A DNA stretch of 64,000 nucleotides from Leptospira stimsonii (GTDB lineage: Bacteria; Spirochaetota; Leptospiria; Leptospirales; Leptospiraceae). Made by a program: the position numbers and the translations under genes. How positions within the stretch are numbered: position 1 is the first letter of the stretch; every line of letters begins with the position of its first letter. The stretch covers positions 1 to 64,000 of the forward strand of contig NZ_QHCS01000010.1 in the NCBI RefSeq assembly GCF_003545875.1, written 5' to 3'. Shown here in pieces: positions 1 to 8,368 of this stretch. The notes below the pieces were generated by a model. The model worked only from the letters and a program-made list of their open reading frames with translations, did not search any database and had not been told where the DNA came from.

Positions 1-16
1 CGGTACAGACTCCCCA

Positions 17-1300
17 GATAGGTAACAAAACAGACCGGGCACATAGGTGACATATACCTGGCATTGGAGGAAACCGATGCCTTGGAAGGAGTCCCGTGTG
101 ATTGAGGAAAAAATCAAATTCATAGCCGCATGGAAAGGCGGTGGTTGGCAATTTTCAGATCTCTGTAAGGAATTTGGAATCAGCCGAAAGACAGGTTACA
201 AGTATTTAGAAAGATACGAATCGGAAGGTATCGACGGTTTAAAAGATCGATCTAAGAATCCCAAAAAGCATCCGAATGAAACTCCCGAGAATGTTGTCTT
301 GCTCATTATGCAGATGCGGGAGAAGCATCCTACTTGGGGCGCACGGAAACTTCTGTGGGCATTGAAAGGAAAGTATCCAAGAGCTAAATCCTGGCCGGCA
401 CCAAGTACAATTGGTGATATTCTAAAAAGAAAAGGATTAGTTCGTAAAATACGTCGTCGGAAAAAAACTCCTGAAAGTCTTTTTCCATTTTCTGATGTAA
501 AGTCTCCCAATGATGTTTGGTGTGCAGACTTCAAAGGTCACTTTACTGTCGGAAACGGAAAACGTTGTGATCCATTGACAATCACAGATGCTCATAGTCG
601 CTTTCTATTAGGATGTCAAATCCTGAAGAAAACGGACGGAGATAGCACCGGGCGTGTATTTGAGAGAGTATTTATAGAATATGGAATGCCATTGGCTATT
701 AAGACAGATAACGGAAGTCCATTTGCATCGAGAGCAATTGGAGGATTGAGTAAGTTATCTGTTTGGTGGTTGAAGTTAGGAATTCGACCTGAACGGATCC
801 AACCGGGCAAGCCTCAACAAAACGGTCGGCATGAAAGAATGCACAGAACCTTAAAACAAGAGACAGCATTACCGGCTCGATCTTCTCTTAAAGAACAACA
901 AGAAGCATTTGATCGGTTCAGAAGCGAATACAATTTAGAAAGACCACACGAGGCTTTAGAATATAAAACTCCTGAAAAAATCTATATGCCTTCAGAAAGA
1001 GTTTTTCCAATAAGAATTCCTGAAATAGCGTATGCTACCAATATAGTGGTAGAAACAGTCTTAGACGATGGGACTGCAAAATACGGTCCATATAGAATCT
1101 TCTTTGGTTCTCCATTGATCGGCGAACGGGTTGGTTTTGAAGAAGTCTCAGAGCGTTTGTGTAAGATCTACTTTACGAACGCAGTTCTGGGTATGTTAGA
1201 TTTATTTACAGGAAAAGTATTGAAATACGAAACGCCTGTGTACAACTACAACGAATAAAGTGTAACCCATGTCTCCGGTCTAGAGTGTTACCGATGTGCC
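17..1300 (+). mobile_element. IS481-type insertion sequence
   Basis: One transposase gene lies between imperfect inverted ends. The left end (about 17-52) and the complement of the right end (about 1261-1300) share the blocks GGTAAC, AGACCGG and ACATNGGTNACA in the same order. The exact outer limits and any target duplication cannot be fixed from this sequence, because only 16 bases lie to the left. The element looks complete and its transposase is intact, so it may be recent. It sits just upstream of a toxin-antitoxin and defence gene cluster. Confidence 0.75.
77..1258 (+). CDS. IS481-family transposase
   Basis: DDE-type transposase that would cut and join the ends of its own element. An N-terminal helix-turn-helix (about residues 20-60, WQFSDLCKEFGISRKTGYKYL) is followed by a second winged-helix region and an RNase-H-like rve core. 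The core shows WCADFKGHF (first Asp), KTDNGSPF (second Asp) and GRHERMHRTLKQE (Glu). The frame is open from 47, but a GGAGG at 66-70 sits 6 nt before the ATG at 77, so I use that start. Intact, about 393 residues, typical for the family. Confidence 0.85.
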   Translation: MPWKESRVIEEKIKFIAAWKGGGWQFSDLCKEFGISRKTGYKYLERYESEGIDGLKDRSKNPKKHPNETPENVVLLIMQMREKHPTWGARKLLWALKGKYPRAKSWPAPSTIGDILKRKGLVRKIRRRKKTPESLFPFSDVKSPNDVWCADFKGHFTVGNGKRCDPLTITDAHSRFLLGCQILKKTDGDSTGRVFERVFIEYGMPLAIKTDNGSPFASRAIGGLSKLSVWWLKLGIRPERIQPGKPQQNGRHERMHRTLKQETALPARSSLKEQQEAFDRFRSEYNLERPHEALEYKTPEKIYMPSERVFPIRIPEIAYATNIVVETVLDDGTAKYGPYRIFFGSPLIGERVGFEEVSERLCKIYFTNAVLGMLDLFTGKVLKYETPVYNYNE

Positions 1301-1402
1301 AGAACATACAACTGTCAGCGCAAATTTATGCGACATAATGGTGGTTATCGGAAGTTAAGCAAACAAATGTTTACATGCGATTTTCCCGCGCGTTTTTTCA
1401 AA

Positions 1403-1435
1403 TTGACAAATTCCTGTGTAACACTATAATGTTAC
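1403..1435 (+). promoter_or_regulatory. Sigma-70 promoter with operator for the toxin-antitoxin pair
   Basis: TTGACA (1403-1408) and TATAAT (1425-1430) are both perfect consensus boxes 16 nt apart. A perfect inverted repeat, GTAACA-N6-TGTTAC (1418-1435), overlaps the -10 box and ends just before the ATG at 1437. The layout fits autorepression by the downstream antitoxin. The start codon lies only 7 nt after the -10 box, so the mRNA should be nearly leaderless. Confidence 0.75.
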
Positions 1436-1436
1436 T

Positions 1437-1835
1437 ATGCGAAAATTAAAGAATTTAGAATATGTAGTTTATCAAGGTCAGGAATTTTTAATCGAGTGGT
1501 ATTACGATTCGAACAATAAATCCCCCGCTCTTGAGTATTTTGAAACCCTTGCAGATGACGATAAAGAAAGCTTACTGGTTTTAGTTAAAGTTTTTGGCGA
1601 TAGAGGAAAAATATTTAACACTGAGAAATTTAGAAATGAAGGTGATAAAATATTTGCCTTCAAACCAAAGCCCAATAGATTTCTTTGTTTTTTTGCTGAA
1701 GGGAAAAAGATTATTATAACGAACGGATTCTATAAAAATCAGAATAAATTGCCTCCAACTGAAAAGGAGCGCGCGCTAACCTATCGGAAAGAATATTTGA
1801 GGAGGATTAAGGAAGGTATCTATTATGAAAAATAA
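1437..1835 (+). CDS. HigB/RelE-like toxin of a type II toxin-antitoxin system
   Basis: A 132-residue basic protein of the phage-derived Gp49-like/HigB type, proposed to act as a ribosome-dependent mRNA interferase. Visible hallmarks are the N-terminal EFLIEWYYDSNNKSPALEYFE segment, a central LLVLVKVFGDRGKI, and IFAFKPKPNRFLCFFAEGKKIIITNGFYKNQNKLPPTEKERA, the usual core of RelE-fold proteins. The gene overlaps the antitoxin by 11 bp and has its own promoter and operator. Toxin-first order is typical of hig loci. The family call is from motif recognition. Activity is inferred. Confidence 0.75.
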   Translation: MRKLKNLEYVVYQGQEFLIEWYYDSNNKSPALEYFETLADDDKESLLVLVKVFGDRGKIFNTEKFRNEGDKIFAFKPKPNRFLCFFAEGKKIIITNGFYKNQNKLPPTEKERALTYRKEYLRRIKEGIYYEK

Positions 1836-2121
1836 ATCTACTTTAGAACGTGTGCTTCAAGATCCTAACAAACGTAAAAGTTTTGAGAAAAAATATAGAG
1901 AATTTTTGCTTTCAGAGTTAATTTCTGAACTAATGGAAATTGAAAAAGTTTCTGTTCGTAAACTAGCAACTATGACTAATCTTTCACCGACTGTAATCCA
2001 AGAAATTAAATCCGGTAAGAGAGAAAACCCCACTTTTGATAGTTTAACTAAATTGATAGGCGCATTAGGTGGAGAGATAGTTTTTAAAAAAGGTAAGAAG
2101 GAACTTGCTCAAGTTCCGTAA
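1825..2121 (+). CDS. XRE-type antitoxin paired with the upstream toxin
   Basis: A 98-residue helix-turn-helix protein. The XRE domain is seen at about residues 40-85 (VSVRKLATMTNLSPTVIQEIKSGKRENPTFDSLTKLIGALG). It would neutralise the upstream toxin and repress the promoter at 1403-1435. Its start overlaps the toxin stop by 11 bp, which indicates translational coupling. The N-terminal 35 residues are probably the toxin-binding part, which is inference. Confidence 0.75.
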   Translation: MKNKSTLERVLQDPNKRKSFEKKYREFLLSELISELMEIEKVSVRKLATMTNLSPTVIQEIKSGKRENPTFDSLTKLIGALGGEIVFKKGKKELAQVP

Positions 2122-2183
2122 TAAGATAAAAATATTGAGAACTGCTTTGCGGTTGGACATATCTTGACTATCATTATTAAATC

Positions 2184-2435
2184 ATGAGAAAGGCTGATGG
2201 CAAAATTTTAAACCCACATCCAGGGGAAATTCTTGGTGATATTTTAAAAGAAATGGAGATCTCAGCGTATCGATTAGCCAAAGAGACAGGTGTCCCATCT
2301 CCAAACATTTACGCTATAATTTCAGGAAAGCGAGGAATATCCGCAGAGGTATCGGCAAGATTTGGACGGTTCTTTGAACAGTCCGATTCATTTTGGTTTA
2401 ATCTTCAAAACGAATATGATTTAAGGAATGTATAG
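2184..2435 (+). CDS. Orphan HigA/VapI-like XRE antitoxin
   Basis: An 83-residue HTH protein with the HigA signature HPGEILGDILKEMEISAYRL near the N terminus and an XRE domain through GISAEVSARFGRFFEQS. HigA proteins are normally about 95-105 residues, so this one may be slightly short. No HigB gene stands upstream. The 60 bp before it can be read as a short frame ending in DYHY and a stop (2171-2179), which resembles a HigB C terminus, so the toxin may have been lost. It follows the previous antitoxin by 62 bp and could be co-transcribed. Confidence 0.7.
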   Translation: MRKADGKILNPHPGEILGDILKEMEISAYRLAKETGVPSPNIYAIISGKRGISAEVSARFGRFFEQSDSFWFNLQNEYDLRNV

Positions 2436-2673
2436 CACGATAGAGAAGATGAACTTAAAGGAATTTAAACTTATTAAGAAATAGTATATTGGAAAATACC
2501 TCTAAGAGTTTTCAAATTACATTCTTTCTAAGACTACTTCGCCTTATAATTAAGTATGAATTACACTTTCAAGCTTCGCTTACAGATTGTTAAAATACAT
2601 TGTATATCTGATTTATTATATCGAGTCGGCTTAACAATTAGGGCTGAAATTATGGATTCAGCTTTAAAATGAA
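2436..2673. other. AT-rich intergenic region
   Basis: No open frame of note and no confident promoter are seen. It separates the antitoxin genes from the large nuclease-NTPase gene, which therefore probably has its own promoter here. Confidence 0.4.
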
Positions 2674-4923
2674 ATGAATTATAGTTTTGAAACAATCAAT
2701 GATAAAGAATTCGAAATTCTCGCAATTGATATTATATCAAGGTATTTTGATACGCGAATAGAAAGATTTAAAGAGGGAAAGGATCATGGTGTTGATGGAA
2801 GATATTATAAACCAGAACATGATGAAATTGTAATACAATGTAAACACTACTTTAAATCTGGATTTAAACAACTTTACCAAAAGTTGAAATCTACTGAAAT
2901 AAATTCTATTCAAAAATTAAATCCTAAGAGATATATACTTATAACTTCAGTCCCCCTCTCTAGACAGAATAAGCTAGAATTATTTAAGTTACTATCCCCT
3001 TTTTTAAAAAGTGAATCTGATATATTTGGCAACGAGGATTTAAATGACTTATTGTCCAAATATTCAGATATTGAAAAGAAGCATTTTAAATTATGGATTA
3101 GTAGTACAACTGTACTTCAAACTATATTAAATAATTCAATCACTGGAAGAAGTTTAAACAAACTGCAAGAAATTTATCAAAGTGTGCCTAAATATGCCGA
3201 AACGAAGGACCACTACAAAGCATTAAAGAAATTAGCCGAAACCAGGGTGCTAATACTTACTGGAGTAGCAGGTATTGGAAAGACTACGTTAGCAGATCAA
3301 ATTAGTTTGCATTTTGTCAAAATGGGCTATGAATATGTTTACATAGATCATGCAATTAATGAAGCAGAAAGTGTTTTCTTTGAGGACAAAAGGCAAATCT
3401 TCTATTTTGACGATTTTTTAGGCCGGAATTATTTAGAGGCATTGGAGAGAAAAGAAGATTCAAGAATAATAAATTTCATTAATAGAGTCAGGCGTAGCGA
3501 AGATAAAATATTCATCTTAACTTCGCGAACGGCAATTCTGAAGCAAGGTAAAGAGCTAAGTGATTTGTTTCACATTGATAACATTGGAAAAAATGAATAT
3601 GAGCTTCGAATAAATAATTATTCCCTGATGGATAAGGCAAAAATATTATATAACCATATTTGGTATAGCCTGTTGGATTCTGATTTTATAACTGAGCTCT
3701 ATAATAATTTGAGATATTTGCAAATCATCAAACACAAAAATTTTAATCCGAGGCTCATCTCATTTATCACAGACTCCCACCGGGTTCAGAATGTTAAGAA
3801 GGAACTTTACTGGAATTACATTCAAAAAATGCTGAATAATCCAAAATATATTTGGGAAGATGTATTCAATCTTCAATTAGATGAAATCTCACGTTTTATT
3901 CCTTACTTAATTACGTTTAACGGAGGGGATATTGGAGAAATAAATTTGCGGAGTGCATTTTTTAGATTAACTTATTTGGAAAAATTGGTTGGTATGATAA
4001 CTTCAGACACTAATTATGAAAAAACTATCAGAATTACGACTGGGACAGTAATAAATAGGACTATTGGAGGATTTGAAATTGTAAAATATGAATTGTACAA
4101 TCCATCTGTAACGGACTATGTTTTAGAAAGATTAAGGTATAATTCTAAATTATTGATTAATTTATTTCGCTCACTCCATACTGTAGCATCAATACATACC
4201 TTGTTTAATTTATATTCATCGGGAAAAATTGATTCGAAAACGATTAACTTAGTGTTAGACGAGCTAATCAAAGATTGCGATATAAAATCTGAAATTGACT
4301 ACACTGCTTTTTTATATTCGATGGCAATACAAAAAGGATTTACGGCTCTATTTAATAATAAGTCGTCGAAAATTACTATCGAGGAAATGTGCCGAGAAGA
4401 TATACGCGACTTATATAATAAGCTAGTAATAATGTCTTTTGCCATCGATCAGAATATTATAACTGGAGCGGGAAAGGTAGATTTAGAATTTTATGAGAGG
4501 TTCATCGAAGAATGTGAAGCGTTAGATGACCTGAATGTGTTAGTGAAAATATTAAGAAAAATATATATTCATGATATGGAAAAATATTGGGAAAATATAA
4601 AAAATAAAATATATGAAATATATTCAAATAATATAACAGAAATTGTATTAGACAGTGATGTGCTTATTGATTTTAGAGATGAAGAAGATATTGATGATGC
4701 GATACAAAACGTTACTAAATTTATAGAAGAGGAAATTCAAATACTAGGAATTGATTTTGGTATTGATAAAATTAAAAAACTCGTCTCCAAGTGTAATTAT
4801 GAAGATATTCTTGAAAAAAATATGATTTATAGAGCGCAAGATGAATTATTTAACGATAATAATTTGGATGAAACTATGGATTATTCTGAAGCTAATATTA
4901 TTGATCTTTTTGAAAGAACATAA
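2674..4923 (+). CDS. Mrr-type nuclease fused to STAND-like NTPase (candidate anti-phage protein)
   Basis: A 749-residue protein in three parts. Residues 1-130 look like an Mrr-type PD-(D/E)xK nuclease, with Asp41 in HGVDGRY and the QxK pair Gln55/Lys57 in IVIQCKHY. Residues about 165-330 form a P-loop NTPase: Walker A GVAGIGKT (about 197-204), Walker B FYFDDFLG (about 242-249) and a sensor-like FILTSRTAIL. The remaining 400 residues are helical and lack recognisable motifs, the place where STAND proteins carry a ligand sensor. This nuclease-STAND order is known in Avs-like and nSTAND3 proteins, which kill or arrest cells on phage infection. The defence role is inferred from architecture and from the adjoining toxin-antitoxin genes. 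The gene is much more AT-rich than its neighbours, which suggests transfer. Confidence 0.7.
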   Translation: MNYSFETINDKEFEILAIDIISRYFDTRIERFKEGKDHGVDGRYYKPEHDEIVIQCKHYFKSGFKQLYQKLKSTEINSIQKLNPKRYILITSVPLSRQNKLELFKLLSPFLKSESDIFGNEDLNDLLSKYSDIEKKHFKLWISSTTVLQTILNNSITGRSLNKLQEIYQSVPKYAETKDHYKALKKLAETRVLILTGVAGIGKTTLADQISLHFVKMGYEYVYIDHAINEAESVFFEDKRQIFYFDDFLGRNYLEALERKEDSRIINFINRVRRSEDKIFILTSRTAILKQGKELSDLFHIDNIGKNEYELRINNYSLMDKAKILYNHIWYSLLDSDFITELYNNLRYLQIIKHKNFNPRLISFITDSHRVQNVKKELYWNYIQKMLNNPKYIWEDVFNLQLDEISRFIPYLITFNGGDIGEINLRSAFFRLTYLEKLVGMITSDTNYEKTIRITTGTVINRTIGGFEIVKYELYNPSVTDYVLERLRYNSKLLINLFRSLHTVASIHTLFNLYSSGKIDSKTINLVLDELIKDCDIKSEIDYTAFLYSMAIQKGFTALFNNKSSKITIEEMCREDIRDLYNKLVIMSFAIDQNIITGAGKVDLEFYERFIEECEALDDLNVLVKILRKIYIHDMEKYWENIKNKIYEIYSNNITEIVLDSDVLIDFRDEEDIDDAIQNVTKFIEEEIQILGIDFGIDKIKKLVSKCNYEDILEKNMIYRAQDELFNDNNLDETMDYSEANIIDLFERT

Positions 4924-5080
4924 ATGGCATTATCGGTAGTTATTTGTTGATTGGAGCTATTCGGATAGGAAATGGATTGACAGAGAAACATAATTTAAGA
5001 ATAGCTTATATTCAATTGTTAACGATATTTATACGCCCTTCGTGAAATATTAATTAGACGCCATATCCTTAATAAATTAT

Positions 5081-5989
5081 ATGACAGATCCAACCCCAAA
5101 AATCGAATTTGCAGATATATTACGATTATCAAAAGGTGAGCAATATTTTTTCGCGGCATTGATTGATCTTGCTTTTTTAGAAAAAATATTTACGAACGGC
5201 GTACCTTTCAGAGAATCATTTTCCGTTAGAATACCCATTGCTTCGGATGAGTATTTAACAGACGGTGTCATGTCACCTGATTATATTCACACTACCCTTT
5301 TTTTACATTCATTCATTGAGAAATCTTTAAAATTTATTTCTTTGTTAACGAATGCAAAGGCAACGATTCGTTCCTTAAGAGCGTGCGACCATAATTTAGA
5401 AAAATTATTAGCGTATGCACTAATAACTCAAAGAGACCTTAAAAATGCTTTTGGGGATGAGGATTATCGAATTTGTGATCGCGTATTTAAGTTGAATTAT
5501 TCGTACTTACGATATCTTTCGAGAAATCAAGAAATTATATTTAAATATGAATCACTGCTTAAAATTACGAGCTATTTTAAAGAAAAAATGCTTTCTTGTC
5601 GAGCTTCGAATATCTATTCCATTGAATATAGAGATTCGTTTGTTAGAAGGCTTGGAAATAAATATCCGATTACGATTGTAAGTATTCCTGTATCAAAAGA
5701 AGCACCAAAAATTGTAAACAAAGAAGATTTCGAAAATATTACAACGCATAAAAGCTATATGTATGTCTCACCAGCAGAAGATGGTTTTAAACACTTGCCT
5801 AGTTCTGCTTTAACGGACATAGAATGTAATTTTTTAATTAGTTGTTATGAATTTAAAAATTCTAAATATCATTTAAAGAGTCCTATAGATAATCAAACTT
5901 CAAGACGGATATTTAAACTTTTCTCCAAGGCTGAGTATACACTTCCAAGTCAAACAAGAAATATTTCGGTGGGTCGCTCTTCTCGATAA
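5081..5989 (+). CDS. Hypothetical protein, possibly a cassette gene
   Basis: 302 residues, unrecognised. A central helical stretch (HSFIEKSLKFISLL, then RACDHNLEKLLAYAL) recalls HEPN-like helical bundles, but no RxxxxH motif is seen, so I assign no function. The gene starts 157 bp after the nuclease-NTPase stop. A TTGACA at 4977-4982 lacks a convincing -10. An attC-like site begins 12 bp after the stop codon, the geometry of an integron cassette gene. Confidence 0.6.
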   Translation: MTDPTPKIEFADILRLSKGEQYFFAALIDLAFLEKIFTNGVPFRESFSVRIPIASDEYLTDGVMSPDYIHTTLFLHSFIEKSLKFISLLTNAKATIRSLRACDHNLEKLLAYALITQRDLKNAFGDEDYRICDRVFKLNYSYLRYLSRNQEIIFKYESLLKITSYFKEKMLSCRASNIYSIEYRDSFVRRLGNKYPITIVSIPVSKEAPKIVNKEDFENITTHKSYMYVSPAEDGFKHLPSSALTDIECNFLISCYEFKNSKYHLKSPIDNQTSRRIFKLFSKAEYTLPSQTRNISVGRSSR

Positions 5990-6000
5990 GTGGATACAGC

Positions 6001-6083
6001 GTCTAACTGCGGTTCTCGCGATCCCTTTTGAACTCTTAATAGAGCGAACTCTCCGGCACTAATTCTTTGTAACGCGGTTAGGT
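6001..6083 (+). repeat. attC-like site downstream of the hypothetical gene
   Basis: GTCTAAC (6001-6007, matching the RYYYAAC box) and GTTAGGT (6077-6083, matching GTTRRRY) bracket 69 bp. The two boxes pair with wobble. The next bases, TGCG-G-TT and AACGCG, pair with one extra-helical G, as in true attC sites. The length, 83 bp, is in the known range. Boxes and pairing are directly seen. Integron origin is inference, since no integron integrase is in the window. Confidence 0.45.
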
Positions 6084-6180
6084 GCCGCGAGTAAGGTCAC
6101 TAGAACCTCCGTAGTCCCTATGCTTCCCGCGCGCTCAAGAAGCATGATCGTAGATAAACTAATTGCGTTATGCGCATAAA
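6084..6180. repeat. Palindrome-rich stretch after the attC-like site
   Basis: Contains ATGCTT and AAGCAT arms around a GC-rich loop (about 6119-6146) and a perfect 12-bp palindrome, TTATGCGCATAA (6168-6179). No coding frame is visible. It may belong to the same repeated element as the attC-like site. What it does is unknown. Confidence 0.35.
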
Positions 6181-6412
6181 ACAAACACTTCTCCAAAAGG
6201 TTTTAGCTAATGTGTATCTTACTTTTTAACTATAATAAAAAAGAAATCATCGCAATATATTTTAAAATCGAGACTTACTCATCTTTGTTTGTCCTACCCA
6301 CCAGCAATACTATTAACGTTGCCAATTCGACTTGAAATACTTAGTTTGCCAAAGAAAATGTAAAAATTCGCAACTTTTTGAAATTCTTTTCAGTAACAAT
6401 TTAGGACCTTAA

Positions 6413-6746
6413 ATGGCAAAAACCAAACAGACTACATCCGCAAATATTGGCTTTTAAGAGAAACTCTTCATGATGGCGGACAAACTTTCCAACAATATGG
6501 ATGGCGCCGAATACAAATATGTCGTTTTAGGATTTATTTTCTTAAAATATATTTCAGACAGTTTTATGGCTCTCCATGAGGAGCTCTCAGCTGACAAGGA
6601 GAATGGTTCGGATCCTGAAGACCGAGGTGAGTAGTTAATCGAAAATCAAAGTCCTTGATGATTCTTTGATAAATAAAATAAAGAAACAGCCAAATATTGT
6701 TAAGGGAATGAATTTAGAAGGGCTATCTTTGATAATCATTGGGTGA
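6413..6746 (+). pseudogene. hsdM: Decayed hsdM fragment (type I restriction methylase N terminus)
   Basis: Reading from the ATG at 6413 gives MAKTKQTTSANIGF, a TAA at 6455-6457, then EKLFMMADKLSNNMDGAEYK and YVVLGFIFLKYISDSF, an unmistakable HsdM N terminus. The frame stops again at 6632-6634, at EDRGE, where HsdM normally reads EDRDEY. A further piece in another frame (about 6642-6746) gives VLDDSLINKIKKQPNIVKG and a LEGLSLIIIG end, like the following part of HsdM. Point mutations and deletions have destroyed the gene. No hsdS or hsdR is seen nearby. Confidence 0.75.
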
Positions 6747-6911
6747 AAGTGAAAAGAAGTTAAGACTGAATTTTTTTCGAAAAATAAACGATCTCAGTTA
6801 ATAAATCAAAAAATCACTTTTATTTCCTGCGTAACTGTCACAATCGCACTTGTCGATGATATCATCCTATAACAACGGAAATCTCAACCTTCCGTGAGAA
6901 AAGGAGAAACA
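6747..6911. other. Intergenic region before the monooxygenase-like gene
   Basis: AT-rich, no coding potential seen. It should hold the promoter of the next gene, but no good -35/-10 pair stands out. The AGGAGA at 6902-6907 is the ribosome binding site of that gene. Confidence 0.35.
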
Positions 6912-7235
6912 ATGTACATTCAATTAGCCCCAGGAAAATTAAAACCGGGAGTAGACGATAAGACGATTTCAATGGCTTCAGATAAGTTTCAAGATCATTT
7001 CGTCAGCCAGCAGAAAGGGATCATTAAGCGAATTTTGTTGAAGGGAATTGATGGTGCGTATGCTGATTTGGTGTTCTTCGAAAGCAAAGCCGCGGCAGAA
7101 CAAGTGGCCGCTGCTGAGCAGGCTGGGCATCCGGCATGCGAGGCGTTTTTTCAACTTTTTGAGATGGACACGTCGAAGCCAGATATGGGAGTTCTCAGTT
7201 TCGAGGACATTAAGTCTTACGGTAAACCGGTTTAG
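6912..7235 (+). CDS. Antibiotic-biosynthesis-monooxygenase-like small protein
   Basis: About 107 residues from the ATG at 6912, which has AGGAGA at the right distance. The upstream in-frame start at 6894 has no such site. The sequence has the pattern of a dimeric alpha-beta barrel (KGIIKRILLKGIDGAYADLVFF, then a helix EQVAAAEQAGHPACEAFF and LFEMD). Members of this fold are heme oxygenase-like, quinol monooxygenase-like or stress-response proteins. No catalytic residue can be named. It ends 9 bp before the sigma factor and is probably co-transcribed with it. Confidence 0.6.
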   Translation: MYIQLAPGKLKPGVDDKTISMASDKFQDHFVSQQKGIIKRILLKGIDGAYADLVFFESKAAAEQVAAAEQAGHPACEAFFQLFEMDTSKPDMGVLSFEDIKSYGKPV

Positions 7236-7244
7236 AAATATTCT

Positions 7245-8129
7245 ATGATTTTCTTGAATAACAGAGTTAACCTACAGCCAACAATAGACTGGCCGGATCT
7301 TGTACGTCAAAGCCTTGCGGGAAACCGCGAGGCTTTGGACCATTTGTTAGTGTCGTTACAGCCTTTCATCTTTAATGTCGCACAAAAAATGCTACTAAAC
7401 CCAGATGATGCAGAAGATGCAACACAAGAAGTGCTGCTTCGAGTGATTTTATATCTGCAATCTTATGAACCGACGAAGGCAAAGTTTACGACCTGGGTAT
7501 ATGCAATTGCTAGAAATCAGCTACTGAAATTTCGCACTGGTAAAATCGAAGCACTTACAGGTTCATTCGATCAGTTTTCTGAAGAAATCTACTCAGTAGC
7601 AGACGAAGTCATAGAAGCAAGAGAACTTCAAAATCCCGAAACACAGCTTCTTGTAAAAGAGGCCAATGTGGGTTGCATGCTAGGAATGTTGCTTTGTCTT
7701 TCTCGAGAGCAACGTTTAGTATTTATACTTGGGGAGATTTTAGGATTAAAATCTGATGCTGCGGGCCTCATTTGCGAAATTAGCCCTGAGAATTTTAGGC
7801 AGCAGCTTTCTCGGGCAAGAAGAGACTTGTATTCCTTTATGCAGAACAAATGCGGTCTCGTAAACAAAGCAAATCCATGCCGATGTCACCGAAAAACTAT
7901 GGGCTTTATTAAGGCAGGTTATGTGGATCCGAAGAACATACGATTCGCAAGCAAACATTATGAAAATATGCGAATCTTTTCGGAAGACCAGGCAGATTCA
8001 ATGTGTGACTTGGATATAGAATATGGCCAGATGTTTAGAAATTTGCCTGCATACGATGCCGAGCGTTCCCTATTGACGGTGCAAAGTTTGTTGAATTCTG
8101 AGGATTTTCGGGCTAATTTCAGCTTGTAG
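7245..8129 (+). CDS. ECF-type RNA polymerase sigma factor with C-terminal extension
   Basis: 294 residues. Sigma region 2 is seen at about 30-95 (DDAEDATQEVLLRV, then AKFTTWVYAIARNQLLKF), and region 4 at about 150-200 (LSREQRLVFILGEI, then SPENFRQQLSRARRDLY). An extra C-terminal 90 residues carry NPCRCHRK, a Cys-Cys-His cluster that could bind metal or sense redox state. It lies directly after the monooxygenase-like gene, so the pair may be a small stress regulon. No anti-sigma gene is adjacent. It is the last gene before the prophage. Confidence 0.8.
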   Translation: MIFLNNRVNLQPTIDWPDLVRQSLAGNREALDHLLVSLQPFIFNVAQKMLLNPDDAEDATQEVLLRVILYLQSYEPTKAKFTTWVYAIARNQLLKFRTGKIEALTGSFDQFSEEIYSVADEVIEARELQNPETQLLVKEANVGCMLGMLLCLSREQRLVFILGEILGLKSDAAGLICEISPENFRQQLSRARRDLYSFMQNKCGLVNKANPCRCHRKTMGFIKAGYVDPKNIRFASKHYENMRIFSEDQADSMCDLDIEYGQMFRNLPAYDAERSLLTVQSLLNSEDFRANFSL

Positions 8130-8203
8130 AAATATTTAGCGCAAAATCAGGCTCTTATAGCTTGGGCCTCCATGTCTAAACTTATTATCACCATACCCCA
8201 TTT

Positions 8204-8233
8204 GCCTTGCAAAGTGTCGGACTTTGCCAAGGT
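8204..8233 (+). terminator. Hairpin downstream of the sigma factor gene
   Basis: CCTTGCAAAGT and ACTTTGCCAAGG form a stem with one bulge around GTCGG. No T-run follows, so a rho-independent terminator is doubtful. It lies 75 bp after the sigma factor stop, and the rest of 8130-8368 shows no gene. The left prophage boundary is probably in this gap. Confidence 0.35.
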
Positions 8234-8368
8234 AAGAACCGCCACTATTTAAAAGAATAAGACTACTCTCGAATATTTTCACTGAAATTTCGATTTGAAT
8301 TCAATATTTAAAAATGTGGATAAAGAAAATCTAATATGTTCGTGCATTAATCAAAATAATTGCAAAGT

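Noticed and set aside
47..76. ATG at 47 as transposase start
   Set aside because: It lies in the terminal repeat and lacks a ribosome site, while the ATG at 77 has GGAGG.
5990..6410. CRISPR array or tRNA in the long gap
   Set aside because: No regular repeats with unique spacers and no cloverleaf are seen. Only the attC-like site and palindromes stand out.
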